Program-made: the position numbers and the translations under genes | Part shown: piece by piece, positions 53,316 to 62,324 of the stretch | Position numbering within the stretch: the stretch's first letter is position 1 | Layout: each line of letters opens with the position of its first letter | The notes under the pieces: generated by a model | What the model saw: the letters and a program-made list of their open reading frames with translations, nothing else | Database searches by the model: none | Told to the model about the DNA's origin: nothing | Assembly (NCBI RefSeq): GCF_002939475.1 | Contig: NZ_PKFQ01000001.1 | Location: forward strand, 5,763,001-5,827,000 | Length of the DNA: 64,000 bases | Direction: 5' to 3' | Source of the DNA: Streptomyces cinnamoneus | GTDB lineage: Bacteria > Actinomycetota > Actinomycetes > Streptomycetales > Streptomycetaceae

Positions 53316-53551
53316 GTCCACAGCCCCTGCCGCCGGTAACGTGTCATGTCCGGCGCAGGAGCATAGGTGCGTCACGGTCGCCCCGGAAGGCCACAACCGA
53401 CGCGCCCGTGCCAACAGTGGCACATTGACGCGAAAGCGCCCCCGTCCCGTGGGACGCTTGCTTCCCCTATTCGTTTCATCAGCCGGTCTCATCGGCCGGT
53501 TGCGCCGACCGGCTTCACCAGACCGTGGCGACGGGCCGAAGGAGATGCGTG

Positions 53552-53857
53552 ATGGCAGTCGAACCGCTCTCACAGAAGGACGTGGAGGAACGACTCCAGG
53601 AGCTGCCGGGCTGGAGCGTGGACGGTGACCGGATCACCCGCAGCTATTCCTTCGACGGGCACTTCCAGGCCGCGGCCATGGTGATCCACGTGGCCCAGAT
53701 CCAGGAGGAGTTGGGTCACCACTCCGACCTGACGCTCGGCTACAACACGCTGACCCTCGCGGTGAACACCCACAGCGTCGGCGGCAAGGTGACCGGACTG
53801 GACGTGGAGCTGGCCCGCCGCGTCGAGGCGGTCGCCGCCGGGCACGGGGCACGCTGA
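53552..53857 (+). CDS. 4a-hydroxytetrahydrobiopterin dehydratase (PCD/DCoH)
   Basis: This is a 101-residue pterin-4a-carbinolamine dehydratase with the signature HHSDLTLGYNTLTLAVNTHS and the preceding SFDGHFQAAAMVIHVAQIQE. It recycles the pterin cofactor of aromatic amino-acid hydroxylases, though many bacterial copies have unclear roles, and no hydroxylase gene is nearby. The ATG at 53552 follows GAAGGAG. A convergent-type hairpin follows the stop. Confidence 0.93.
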   Translation: MAVEPLSQKDVEERLQELPGWSVDGDRITRSYSFDGHFQAAAMVIHVAQIQEELGHHSDLTLGYNTLTLAVNTHSVGGKVTGLDVELARRVEAVAAGHGAR

Positions 53858-53863
53858 CGCGGA

Positions 53864-53889
53864 CCCCGGGGCGCGGGCGCGCCCCGGGG
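53864..53889. terminator. bidirectional terminator between two convergent genes
   Basis: CCCCGGGGCGC (53864-53874) pairs with GCGCCCCGGGG (53879-53889): an 11-bp stem with a 4-base loop in the 45-base gap between the pterin dehydratase and aldo/keto reductase stops. Confidence 0.68.
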
Positions 53890-53902
53890 ACCCGCGGTGC
53901 CG

Positions 53903-54745
53903 TCAGCTGAAGTCGAACTCGTCCGGGTCCGGGCCCAGCCGGGTGCCCTTGTCCAGGCCCGCGAGGGCCGCGAGGTCGTCGGCGTCCAGCTCGAAGCCGA
54001 GGACGTCGAAGTTCTCGCGGATGCGGGACGGGGTGACGGACTTGGGGATGGCCACGTTGCCCACCTGGAGGTGCCAGCGCAGGACGACCTGCGCCGCCGA
54101 CTTGCCGTGCTTGGCGCCGATCCGGACGAGCGCCGGGTCCTCCAGCAGGCCCCGGCCCTGGCCCAGCGGCGACCACGCCTCGGTGACGATGCCGTGCCGT
54201 GCGTCGAACTCCCGCAGTCCGGCCTGCTGGAAGTAGGGGTGCAGCTCGATCTGGTTCACGGCCGGCACGAGCGGGCTCTCGGCGAGCAGTCGCTCCAGGT
54301 GCGCGGGCTGGAAGTTCGACACGCCGACCGCCCGGGCGCGGCCGCTCTCGGCGATCTCCGCGAAGGTGCGCCAGATGGTCAGGTAGTCGTCGCGCATGGC
54401 CCGGGGCCAGTGGATGAGGTACAGGTCCACGTAGTCCAGGCCGAGCTTGGACAGGGAGGCGTCGAACTCGCGCAGGACGTTGTCACGCGTCCAGGTCTCC
54501 GAAGCGCTGTTCCAGAGCTTGGTCGTGACGAACAGCTCGTCGCGGGGGATGCCCGAGGTGGTCAGGGCCTTGCCCGTGCCCTCCTCGTTCTCGTAGATGG
54601 CGGCCGTGTCGATGCTGCGGTAACCCACTTCGAGGGCGCTCGAGACGGCCTCGGCCGCCTGGTCGTCCGGCACCTGCCACACGCCGTAGCCGAGCTGCGG
54701 CATCTCGACGCCGTTGTTGAGGGTGATGGTCGGGACCTTGCTCAC
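53903..54745 (-). CDS. aldo/keto reductase
   Basis: This is a 280-residue NADPH-dependent (alpha/beta)8-barrel reductase of the AKR5-like bacterial group. It has catalytic Asp-Tyr (RSIDTAAIYENEEG), Lys (FVTTKLWN) and His (YLIHWPRA), the NxxxxQ and cofactor segments (VGVSNFQPAHLERL, AVNQIELHPYFQQ) and the C-terminal AIPKSVTPSRIRENF. The GTG at 54745 (VSKVPTITLNNGVEM) follows AAGGA at the correct distance. Likely substrates are small aldehydes, 2-oxo acids or diketones. Confidence 0.93.
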   Translation of the reverse strand: MSKVPTITLNNGVEMPQLGYGVWQVPDDQAAEAVSSALEVGYRSIDTAAIYENEEGTGKALTTSGIPRDELFVTTKLWNSASETWTRDNVLREFDASLSKLGLDYVDLYLIHWPRAMRDDYLTIWRTFAEIAESGRARAVGVSNFQPAHLERLLAESPLVPAVNQIELHPYFQQAGLREFDARHGIVTEAWSPLGQGRGLLEDPALVRIGAKHGKSAAQVVLRWHLQVGNVAIPKSVTPSRIRENFDVLGFELDADDLAALAGLDKGTRLGPDPDEFDFS

Positions 54746-54867
54746 GGGCAGTCGATCCTTACTGATTTCGGAACGCTTACTTCCGGGACAACCCATGCCC
54801 TCCGGATCGCATTCCCCTTACACGTAATTTTCTTTCACGGTCGCCTGGATCGGGCTCTCGCGCCTCG

Positions 54868-56697
54868 TCAGGTGGCGTAGAGCGCCTCCACCTCGGTGGC
54901 ATAGGCCTTCTCGATCGCCTTCCGCTTGAGCTTCAGCGTAGGCGTCAGCAAGCCCTGCTCCTCGGTGAAGCGCCCGACGAGGATGCGAAACGCGCGAATG
55001 GACTCGGCCTGGGAGACGAGCGTGTTGGCCGCCACCACGGCCCGCCGGATCTCGGCCTCCAGCTCCGGATCGCGCACCAGTTCGGCTGGCTCCACCGGCG
55101 GCTGCTCCCGCATGGCCCGCCAGTGCGCCACCGCCTCCTGGTCGAGGGTGATGAGAGCGGCCACATAGGGACGGTCGTTGCCGACGGCGATGCACTGGGC
55201 GACCAGCGGATGGGCCCGCACCCGCTCCTCCAGGACCAGCGGCGGCACGCTCTTGCCACCGGACGTCACCAGGATCTCCTTCTTGCGCCCGATGATCGTC
55301 AGATAGCCGTCGTCGTCCAGCGCCCCCAGGTCGCCGGTGGCCAGCCAGCCGCCCCGCAGCACCTCCTCGGTGGCCCGTCGGTCGCCGAGGTAGCCGGGGA
55401 AGACCTGACCGCCGCGCAGCCAGACCTCGCCGTCGTCGGCGATGCGCACGCTCGTCCCCGGCACGGGCCGGCCGACGGTGCCGAAGCGGGTGCGCTCGGG
55501 TGGATTGGCGACCGCGGCACCGGTGGTCTCCGTCAGTCCGTACCCCTCGAACACGGTGATGCCCGCACCGGCGAAGAACAGCCCCAGCCGGCGCTCCATC
55601 GCCGAGCCGCCCGACATCGCGTGCCGCACCCTGCCGCCCAGGGTCTCGCGCACCTTGGAGTACACCAGCTTGTCGAAGACCTGGTGCTGGACGCGCAGCG
55701 CCGTTCCCGGACCCGGGCCCGTGCCGAAGGCCTTGGACTCCTGCGCCCGCGCGTACCGCACCGCCACCTCGACCGCCTTCTCGAACGGTCTGCCCTTGCC
55801 CTGGAGCTCCGCCTCCCGGCGCGCCGCCGCCAGGATCCCTTCGAACACATAGGGCACCGCGAGGACGAAGGTCGGCCGGAACTCCTGGAGGTCGGGCAGG
55901 AGGGCCGCGACGGTCAGCTGCGGCTGGTGCCCCAGCTTCACCCGGCCCCGCACCGCCGCGACCTGCACCATGCGCCCGAAGACGTGGGCGAGGGGAAGGA
56001 ACAGCAGCGTGGACGCCTCGTCGCCGGGGCGTGAGCGGAAGACGGGGTCGTACCGCCGGACGACGTTGTCGGCCTCGGCCATGAAGTTGCCGTGGGTGAG
56101 CACACAGCCCTTGGGCCGGCCCGTGGTGCCCGAGGTGTAGATGACGGTGGCGGGGGAGTCGGGGGTCAGGGCCATGCGGTGCCGGTGCACCACGTCGTCG
56201 CCGATGCCCGCGCCCGCCTCGGTCAGCTCGTGGACCGCTCCGGCGTCCAGCTGCCACAGCCGGGCCAGGCGCGGCAGCCGGTCGACGACCGAGCCGACGG
56301 TCATCGCGTGGTCCTCGTGCTCGACGACGCAGGCGGAGACGTCGGCGTCGTGCAGCATCCAGAAGACCTGCTCGGTCGAGGACGTGGGGTACAGCGGCAC
56401 CAGCTGGGCACCTATGCACCACAGTGCGAAGTCGAACAGCGTCCACTCGTAGCGCGTGCGGGACATGACGGCCACCCGGTCGCCGAACCGTATGCCCTGC
56501 GCTATCAGGCCCTTGGCCAGGGCCAGCACCTCGTCCCGGAAGGCGGCGGCGGTCACCTCCTGCCACGGCTCGCCGGGTGCGGGCCTGCGGCCCAGCGCCA
56601 CCCGGTCCGGATCGTCGGCGGCATGGTCGAACACGACGTCCGCCAGTCCTCCGACGGGGGGCGCCGTCACCACGGGTGGGACGGTGAACTCGCGCAA
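54868..56697 (-). CDS. long-chain fatty acyl-CoA ligase
   Basis: This 609-residue AMP-forming ligase (FadD15/FACL-type) makes acyl-CoA from fatty acid, ATP and CoA. It has the P-loop VIYTSGTTGRPKGCVLTH, FLPLAHVFGRMVQ, GYGLTETTGAAVANPP, ATGDLGALDDDGYLTIIGRKK and the C-terminal LTPTLKLKRKAIEKAY. The best start is the TTG at 56697 (reading REFTVPPVV), with GGAGCGAGAGG upstream and agreement with homologues that start MREFT. An ATG at 56724 gives 9 extra residues. It follows the aldo/keto reductase region but has a 122-base gap to it, so it is probably separate. Confidence 0.92.
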   Translation of the reverse strand: MREFTVPPVVTAPPVGGLADVVFDHAADDPDRVALGRRPAPGEPWQEVTAAAFRDEVLALAKGLIAQGIRFGDRVAVMSRTRYEWTLFDFALWCIGAQLVPLYPTSSTEQVFWMLHDADVSACVVEHEDHAMTVGSVVDRLPRLARLWQLDAGAVHELTEAGAGIGDDVVHRHRMALTPDSPATVIYTSGTTGRPKGCVLTHGNFMAEADNVVRRYDPVFRSRPGDEASTLLFLPLAHVFGRMVQVAAVRGRVKLGHQPQLTVAALLPDLQEFRPTFVLAVPYVFEGILAAARREAELQGKGRPFEKAVEVAVRYARAQESKAFGTGPGPGTALRVQHQVFDKLVYSKVRETLGGRVRHAMSGGSAMERRLGLFFAGAGITVFEGYGLTETTGAAVANPPERTRFGTVGRPVPGTSVRIADDGEVWLRGGQVFPGYLGDRRATEEVLRGGWLATGDLGALDDDGYLTIIGRKKEILVTSGGKSVPPLVLEERVRAHPLVAQCIAVGNDRPYVAALITLDQEAVAHWRAMREQPPVEPAELVRDPELEAEIRRAVVAANTLVSQAESIRAFRILVGRFTEEQGLLTPTLKLKRKAIEKAYATEVEALYAT

Positions 56698-56909
56698 CCT
56701 CTCGCTCCTCGGGCCGCTCCGCACAGCGCCGTGACCGTACCCGATCCCGTCCCGCGGCGAACCCCTTCGTCACGGCTTGTCTCGTCTGACGAGCCGGACT
56801 CGACCGGATCTGCACGATTCCTCTCCATAACCTCTCCAGGGTGTGCACGGACTTGTCACCGGGCCGCCATCCGGGGGGACTTGGCGACCGGCGGGAGCGC
56901 GTCCCCGGC

Positions 56910-57806
56910 CTACGAGGGTTCCGCCGCCGGGGCGTGCAGCCGGTCGCCGGCCGCCAGGACCGCTGCGGCGAGCGCCTCCGCGCTGCCGCGCACCGACCCG
57001 TCCCGCAGCGCGTCGGCGCCGTAGAGCAGCACCACGTCGATGCCGCCCAGCTCCGGCAGCCCGGCCCTGGCGGGGACGCGGACCAGGCCCGGCGGCCTCA
57101 TGCCCTCGGCGTGCGCCATCACCCCCAGCCCGGCGCGGGCGGCGGCCACCAGGCCGTTGAGGCTGCCGCTCGTGCAGGTCACGCGCCAGGGCCGGCCGTG
57201 CCGCTCCAGGACCTCAAGGGCCCGGGCGCGCGTCACCGCCGGGGGTGGGAGGAGCACCAGGGGAAGGGGACGGTGCGCGTCGAGGCGCAGCCGCTCACCG
57301 CCGATCCACACCAGCCGGTCCCGCCAGACCAGCCGGCCGCGGCCGGGCAGCGGCACGTCCGGGTGGCGTTTGACCAGCACCAGGTCGAGGCGGCCGGCGG
57401 CGACCTGCTCCTGCAGGGTGCCGGACAGCCCCACGGTCAGTTCCAGGTCCACCTCCGGGTGGTCGCGCCGGAAGCTCTCGAGGATCTCCGGCAGCCGGGT
57501 GAGCACGAAGTCCTCCGACGCCCCGAAGCGCAGCCGCCCCCGCAGCCTCGTCCCCGCGAACCAGTGCGCAGCCCGCTCGTTGGCCTCCAGGATCGTCCGC
57601 GCGAACCCGAGCATCGCCTCACCGTCCTCGGTGAGGGCCACGCTGTGGGTGTCGCGGGCGAACAGCTGACGCCCGGCCGCCTCCTCCAGCCTGCGCACGT
57701 GCTGGCTGACGGTGGACTGGCGCAGCCCCAGGCGGTGGCCGGCCTGGGTGAAGCTCAGCGTCTGGGCGACCGCCAGGAACGTACGGAGATGAACCGGGTC
57801 GAACAT
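56910..57806 (-). CDS. LysR-family regulator
   Basis: This is a 298-residue regulator. The N-terminal HTH is LRTFLAVAQTLSFTQAGHRL, GLRQSTVSQHVRRLEEAAGR, and an effector-binding periplasmic-binding-protein-like domain follows from about residue 90. It is divergent from the SBF transporter gene with a 107-base gap containing a LysR-type dyad, so it most likely controls that gene. The inducer is unknown. The first strand of the effector domain (RLRFGASEDFVLTRLPEIL) is typical of the family. Confidence 0.94.
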   Translation of the reverse strand: MFDPVHLRTFLAVAQTLSFTQAGHRLGLRQSTVSQHVRRLEEAAGRQLFARDTHSVALTEDGEAMLGFARTILEANERAAHWFAGTRLRGRLRFGASEDFVLTRLPEILESFRRDHPEVDLELTVGLSGTLQEQVAAGRLDLVLVKRHPDVPLPGRGRLVWRDRLVWIGGERLRLDAHRPLPLVLLPPPAVTRARALEVLERHGRPWRVTCTSGSLNGLVAAARAGLGVMAHAEGMRPPGLVRVPARAGLPELGGIDVVLLYGADALRDGSVRGSAEALAAAVLAAGDRLHAPAAEPS

Positions 57807-57837
57807 GGCCCGAGCCTAGGCCGGAACGACCCCCGCC

Positions 57838-57858
57838 GTCATCATGAATCCCGATGAC
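57838..57858. promoter_or_regulatory. LysR-type dyad between regulator and transporter
   Basis: GTCATC-N9-GATGAC lies in the 107-base gap, 32 bases from the LysR start and 56 bases before the transporter start. An interrupted dyad of this size suits a LysR recognition site. It lacks the exact T-N11-A form, so confidence is moderate. Confidence 0.45.
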
Positions 57859-57913
57859 AGTCAGAGCGGTGAACGGGGTTCCCGATGGCTTTCCGGGCGG
57901 GCAGGCTGGCGCC

Positions 57914-58972
57914 ATGGCCCGTCTGCGTCTGCCCGTCGACCCCTATATAGCCGCCCTGCTGGGCACCGTCCTCGCCGCGACACTGCTGCCCGTGCGCGGC
58001 TCCGCCGCCACCGTCGCCGAGGGCGCCTCCACCGGCGCGGTGGCCCTGCTCTTCTTCCTCTACGGGGCCCGGCTCTCCACCCGCGAGGCGCTCGCCGGGC
58101 TGCGGCACTGGCGCCTGCACCTGACGGTCCTGGCGTGTACGTTCGCCGTCTTCCCCCTCCTCGGTCTGGCCGCGCACGGCCTCGTGCCGTACGTCCTCAC
58201 TCCGCAGCTCCACACGGGGCTGCTGTTCCTGTGCCTGGTGCCGTCGACCGTGCAGTCCTCGATCGCCTTCACCTCCCTCGCTCGCGGCAACGTGGCCGCG
58301 GCGATCTGTGCGGGCTCGTTCTCCAGCGTCGTGGGCATCCTCCTCACCCCCCTGCTCGCCTCCGCGCTGCTCGGTGGCAGCACGGGCGGCTTCTCCTTCG
58401 ACTCGCTGCTGTCGGTGGTGCTGCGCCTGCTGGTGCCGTTCCTCGCCGGCCAGCTGCTGAGGCCTCACCTGGGCGGCCTGCTCAAGCGGCGCGGGTCGGT
58501 GCTCGGGCTGGTCGACCGGGGCTCGATCCTCCTCGTCGTCTATGTGGCGTTCAGTCAGGGAGTCGTCAAGGGCGTCTGGCACCAGGTGACGCCCTGGCGG
58601 CTCCTCGCGCTGGCGGCGGTCGAGGCCGTCCTGCTGGCCGTGATGCTCACGCTGACCATGCGCGGCTCTCAGTGGCTCGGCTTCGACCGCGAGGACCGGA
58701 TCGCGATCACCTTCGCCGGCTCCAAGAAGAGCCTCGCCGCGGGGCTGCCCATGGGCACCGTGCTGTTCGGAGCGCAGGCGAGCCTGGCGCTGCTGCCGCT
58801 GATGCTCTTCCACCAGATGCAGCTGATGGTCGGCGCCGTGCTCGCCAAGCGCTTCGGGCGCAAGTCGGACGTCCCGCCCGCCGACACAGATGTCCCGTCC
58901 GTCGACACCCCCGCCGGCCGTCCCTCACCCGCCGGAACGATCAGGACCGCCGACGCGGCGGATCCGGTCTAG
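57914..58972 (+). CDS. bile acid:sodium symporter (SBF/BASS) family transporter
   Basis: This is a 352-residue membrane protein with about 10 helices of the SBF-like fold (putative Na+-dependent carrier, PF13593 type). It has LLFFLYGARLSTREALAGLR, CLVPSTVQSSIAFTSLARGN (crossover region with polar Na-site residues), AITFAGSKKSLAAGLPMGT and LMLFHQMQLMVGAVLAKRF. Substrates of this bacterial branch are mostly unknown organic anions. The ATG at 57914 was chosen. It overlaps the 3' end of the convergent sialidase gene by 48 bases. Control by the divergent LysR protein is likely. Confidence 0.9.
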   Translation: MARLRLPVDPYIAALLGTVLAATLLPVRGSAATVAEGASTGAVALLFFLYGARLSTREALAGLRHWRLHLTVLACTFAVFPLLGLAAHGLVPYVLTPQLHTGLLFLCLVPSTVQSSIAFTSLARGNVAAAICAGSFSSVVGILLTPLLASALLGGSTGGFSFDSLLSVVLRLLVPFLAGQLLRPHLGGLLKRRGSVLGLVDRGSILLVVYVAFSQGVVKGVWHQVTPWRLLALAAVEAVLLAVMLTLTMRGSQWLGFDREDRIAITFAGSKKSLAAGLPMGTVLFGAQASLALLPLMLFHQMQLMVGAVLAKRFGRKSDVPPADTDVPSVDTPAGRPSPAGTIRTADAADPV

Positions 58973-60892
58973 CGGCAGCCAGAGCACCGGCTCCCGCCCG
59001 GCCGTCCCCGCCCCCGGCGCCTCCCCGCTCACCCCCCTCCTCTCGGGTGCCCCCGGTAGCGCGTTCGCGCCCCGCAAGGCCCGCAGTTCACCGTCCGTCA
59101 ACGCCCGCCCGTACACCCGCACCTCGTCCAGGTCTCCCGTCAAAGACGCCCTCCCGTCCGGCTTCTGCCCCACGTGGACCCCGAAGGTCGAGTTCCGCGC
59201 CACCGTCCCCGGCACCCCCGGCGCGACCGTGGAGACGCCGTCGACCGTCAGCGTCACCTGGTCGCCCGTGCGGCGCAGAGCCAGCTGGTGCCACTTCCCG
59301 TCGTCGTACGCACCGGCCGACCGCACCGTCACCGTCCTGGCCGGACCGGCGCCGGTCACCGCGGTCACCTGCCCCGCGATCCGCCGCTCGCCCGGTTCGC
59401 CGCGCAGCGCCACCTGCGGGGCCCCGCCCATCCCGCCCATCCAGAGGAACGGCTGCTCCCCCCGGCCGGCCCGGTAGCGGAACCACAGCACCGCCGTGAA
59501 GTCGCGCGTCCCCAACGGCAGTGACGGGCGATAGGGCACCCGCACCGCACTGTCCTTGCCGTCGAAGGACAACGCGCCCCCGAAACGCCCGCCCACCAGC
59601 CGCGGCGCCCCCAACAGCTGTCCGTCCCGCCCGCCCGGCGCCCGGTCCGGGGTCGTCGGACCGGGGTCACGCCGGAGGCCCAGCCACTCCTCGGTGAACC
59701 GGGCGAAGCGGATCTCCTGGCGGGCGTCCGCCTTGCCGGCCTCGTAGAGCAGGCCGGTCGTGCCCGGCGCGATCACCGCCATGTCCGAGTAGCCGGACCA
59801 GTCGGCCGTGACCCGGCGGCCCAGCTCGGCGCTCTCCCACGTGCGCCCCTGGTCGTAGGAGGAACGGATGGTCATCGTGCGGCGACGGTCGGGGTCGGCG
59901 GGCAGGGACAGCAGCCAGCGCCCCGGGCGCAGGGGCGCGACCGCGCCCTGCACCATGGGGGAGTAGAGGCCGGGCAGCGCCCGGAAGGGCGCCGTGAAGC
60001 TCGCCCCGCCGTCGCGGCTCACGGCCTCGTCCCGGTTCCCCAGCTCGGTGCCGTTCTGCTCACGGCCGTTGACGTAGACGGCCCCGTCGCCGCGCTCGGC
60101 CAGAGTCAGCTCGGAGGGCTTCTGGCGGTAGGTGTCGTCGGACCCCACGGGGTAGCTGTCGAGCGCCCCGAGCCGCCAGTGCTCGCCCCCGTCGTCGCTG
60201 AGGACGAGCGCGGCGTGGTTGGCGGAGGTGTGGCCGCCGTCATGGCTCTCGGCGTTGACCCCGATGACCAGACGGCCGCGACGCGGTCCGCCGGCCAGCT
60301 GGATGCCGTGCCCCGGGCCCGTCGCGTACCAGGAGTTCCAGCCGCGCGGCCGGATCTGCGCGGACAGGTCGCGCGGTCGCGACCAGCTGAGCCCGTCGTC
60401 GTCGCTGTGCTGGAGATGGGGGGTGCGGTCGCAGGGCACGTCGCAGTTGCCCGCGTCCTCACGGCCCTTGTTGTAGGTCGTGGCCAGGACGATCCGGCCG
60501 GTGCGCCGGTCCACGACGGGCGCCGGATTGCCGTGGGTGTCGCCGTCACCGGGGTCGACGACCTGAAGAGGCCCCCAGGTGCGTCCGCCGTCGGTGGAGC
60601 GTTTGAGCACGAGGTCGATGTCGGTGGCATCGCCGCAGTTCTCCTTCCTCCCCTCGGCGAACGCCAGCAGGGTGCCACGCGTGGTCGTCACGACGGCCGG
60701 GATGCGATAGCAGGCGTAGCCGGGGTCCAGGTCGGCCCGGAACAGGACCTGCTCCTCGAACGGCGCCAGGTCCCTCGCCGGCTGAGGAAACGCCGGGTGG
60801 GGGAGCAGGGCGAGCAACGCCCCGCCGGTCGCGAGCAGGGTGGAGAGACCGGGCCGGGCACGGAGGGCACGGATGACGCGGCCGTCACGCAT
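58925..60892 (-). CDS. secreted exo-alpha-sialidase (GH33) with LamG-like domain
   Basis: This is a 655-residue exported sialidase that removes terminal sialic acids from glycoconjugates. An N-terminal signal region (RALRARPGLSTLLATGGALL) precedes the six-bladed propeller. It has CYRIPAVV (the RIP motif), and the Asp boxes read STDGGRTWGP, SDDDGLSWSR, SDDGGEHWRL, SRDGGASFTA and SYDQGRTWES. The conserved Glu/Tyr region is near GLLYEAGKA. The C-terminal about 190 residues form a laminin-G-like sandwich (FDGKDSAVRVPYRPSLPLGT, LDEVRVYGRALTDGELRALR). The ATG at 60892 was chosen because it places the signal peptide at the N-terminus. Longer frames add a 68-residue Arg-rich lead. It overlaps the SBF gene by 48 bases. 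Confidence 0.93.
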   Translation of the reverse strand: MRDGRVIRALRARPGLSTLLATGGALLALLPHPAFPQPARDLAPFEEQVLFRADLDPGYACYRIPAVVTTTRGTLLAFAEGRKENCGDATDIDLVLKRSTDGGRTWGPLQVVDPGDGDTHGNPAPVVDRRTGRIVLATTYNKGREDAGNCDVPCDRTPHLQHSDDDGLSWSRPRDLSAQIRPRGWNSWYATGPGHGIQLAGGPRRGRLVIGVNAESHDGGHTSANHAALVLSDDGGEHWRLGALDSYPVGSDDTYRQKPSELTLAERGDGAVYVNGREQNGTELGNRDEAVSRDGGASFTAPFRALPGLYSPMVQGAVAPLRPGRWLLSLPADPDRRRTMTIRSSYDQGRTWESAELGRRVTADWSGYSDMAVIAPGTTGLLYEAGKADARQEIRFARFTEEWLGLRRDPGPTTPDRAPGGRDGQLLGAPRLVGGRFGGALSFDGKDSAVRVPYRPSLPLGTRDFTAVLWFRYRAGRGEQPFLWMGGMGGAPQVALRGEPGERRIAGQVTAVTGAGPARTVTVRSAGAYDDGKWHQLALRRTGDQVTLTVDGVSTVAPGVPGTVARNSTFGVHVGQKPDGRASLTGDLDEVRVYGRALTDGELRALRGANALPGAPERRGVSGEAPGAGTAGREPVLWLPLDRIRRVGGPDRSGG

Positions 60893-61232
60893 GCCGCTGC
60901 CCCGCGCTCCCGAGCGTCCGTCCCCGCCACACCTGATGTCACGTCTGCGCACTGTGCCGCGCGTACGTCTGACGGCCTGTCTGAGCCGCCCCCACACACG
61001 GGGGCCACCTCGTCCCGGGGGAGCGGAGGGAGCAGACGGAACTGAGGGAACTGGGGGAACAGGATGCGCCGCCATGGCCCGTCCCTTTCGCGTCAAGGCC
61101 CGAAGGCCCCACGTGTCCGGGTGGGCAAACGTACGTGGCGGACCTTCCCCTCACAAGCACCGTGGGCCGAAGGGGGCGCACAGGCCGCCGCTCCCGCCCG
61201 CAGCCCGCCCTGCTCACCGGGGCTCACCGGGC
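60893..61232. other. 340-base gap between reductase and sialidase genes
   Basis: Both flanking genes are on the minus strand, so this contains the sialidase promoter and the terminator of the reductase. I found no gene, tRNA or strong palindrome. Two in-frame upstream starts for the sialidase (61079, 61096) lie here but do not lead into a signal peptide. Confidence 0.55.
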
Positions 61233-62165
61233 TCACACGGGGCGGAGCACCACCTTGCCCAGATTGGCGCGGGCCTCGATGATCGCGTGTGCCTTCGCCG
61301 CGTTCTCCAGCGGCAACTCCGCGTGCACCCGCGGGCGCAACCGTCCGGCGGCGAACAGCTCCCACAGCTCCCGCCGCCACCGCTCCATCAGGGCGGGCTT
61401 GTGGCGGGCTATGAGAGCCACCTGGAAGCCGATCGCCGATTTTCCGCCCACCAGCAGGTCGTACGCCTGAAGGGTGCCGCCGCCCGAGCTGTAGGCCACC
61501 AGCCGCCCGCCCGGCGCGAGCGCCGCCAGGGCAGGGGAGAGCAGCTCCCCGCCCACCGCGTCCAGGACGACGTCCACCGGCTCGCCCCAGCAGTCGTCGC
61601 CGTACGTCACGACCTCGTCCGCCCCCAGCGAGCGCACGAACTCGGCCTTCTCCATCGAGCCGACCGCCGCCACGACCCGTCCGGCGCCGCGTGCCTTGGC
61701 GAGCTGCACGGCCAGATGGCCCACGCCGCTCGCGGCACCCGTCACCAGGACGGACTCGCCCTCGGCGGGCCGCGCCGCCTCGTAGGCCCCCAGGGCGACG
61801 ATCCCCGACCGCACGAGCGCGACCGCGTCGACAGCGCTCGCGCCCCCGGGAACGAGCGAGGCCATCGAGGAGTGCAGAAGGGAACAGTCGGCGTATCCGT
61901 CGCCGAAACACAGGCCCGTGACCCGCTCGCCCACGGCGAAGCCGGTCACCCCCGGCCCTAGGGCGACGACCTTTCCGGCCACCTCGCCGCCCACGCTCGC
62001 GGGCAACGCCAGGCCGCCTTCCCGGACCTTGCGCACCACCGGCAGAGTGACGCCCACCGCCTCGGTGCGCAGCAGGAGCTCACCCGGACCGGGCTCCGGG
62101 ACCTCGGCCTCCTCGACCTTCAGGACCTCGGGGCCGCCGTTCTCGTAATACCGGACACGACGCAT
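61233..62165 (-). CDS. zinc-type quinone oxidoreductase (MDR family)
   Basis: This is a 310-residue medium-chain dehydrogenase/reductase of the NADPH:quinone oxidoreductase group. It has a GroES-like N-terminal half (PGPGELLLRTEAVGVTLPVV, GGEVAGKVVALGPGVTGFAV) and a Rossmann half with VLVTGAASGVGHLAVQLAKA. The structural zinc cysteines of alcohol dehydrogenases are missing, as expected for this branch. The divergent MarR regulator shares its promoter region with two palindromic operators. A detoxification role for quinones or enones under MarR control is plausible. Confidence 0.92.
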   Translation of the reverse strand: MRRVRYYENGGPEVLKVEEAEVPEPGPGELLLRTEAVGVTLPVVRKVREGGLALPASVGGEVAGKVVALGPGVTGFAVGERVTGLCFGDGYADCSLLHSSMASLVPGGASAVDAVALVRSGIVALGAYEAARPAEGESVLVTGAASGVGHLAVQLAKARGAGRVVAAVGSMEKAEFVRSLGADEVVTYGDDCWGEPVDVVLDAVGGELLSPALAALAPGGRLVAYSSGGGTLQAYDLLVGGKSAIGFQVALIARHKPALMERWRRELWELFAAGRLRPRVHAELPLENAAKAHAIIEARANLGKVVLRPV

Positions 62166-62230
62166 GCGGGCACACCTCCACGGATCGGATTGCGGGCACA
62201 GTCGAAGAGACCGCGCTTTCATTGGGGTCA

Positions 62231-62303
62231 CCAACGTTGGCTATGCCTACGGTACACCCGTTCGTTGGGAAGTCCAACGGTTATTTCGTTGGGAACTCCA
62301 ACG
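62231..62303. promoter_or_regulatory. MarR operators: two 17-bp palindromes plus half-site palindrome
   Basis: CGTTGGGAAGTCCAACG (62263-62279) and CGTTGGGAACTCCAACG (62287-62303) have identical arms CGTTGGGA/TCCAACG and are 24 bases apart start to start. CCAACGTTGG at 62231-62240 is a third, shorter palindrome with the same CCAACG half-site. They fill the gap between the divergent reductase and MarR genes and are very likely the autoregulatory MarR sites. Confidence 0.8.
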
Positions 62304-62324
62304 GATTCTGGGTAGGCTTGCCCC

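Noticed and set aside
53316..53573. Longer start for the Tat-exported flavoprotein
   Set aside because: The twin-Arg signal must be near the N-terminus, and the extension lacks coding character.
60893..61096. Longer sialidase start at 61096 or 61079
   Set aside because: These add 62-68 Arg/Pro/Gly-rich residues before the signal peptide. The ATG at 60892 gives a normal export signal.
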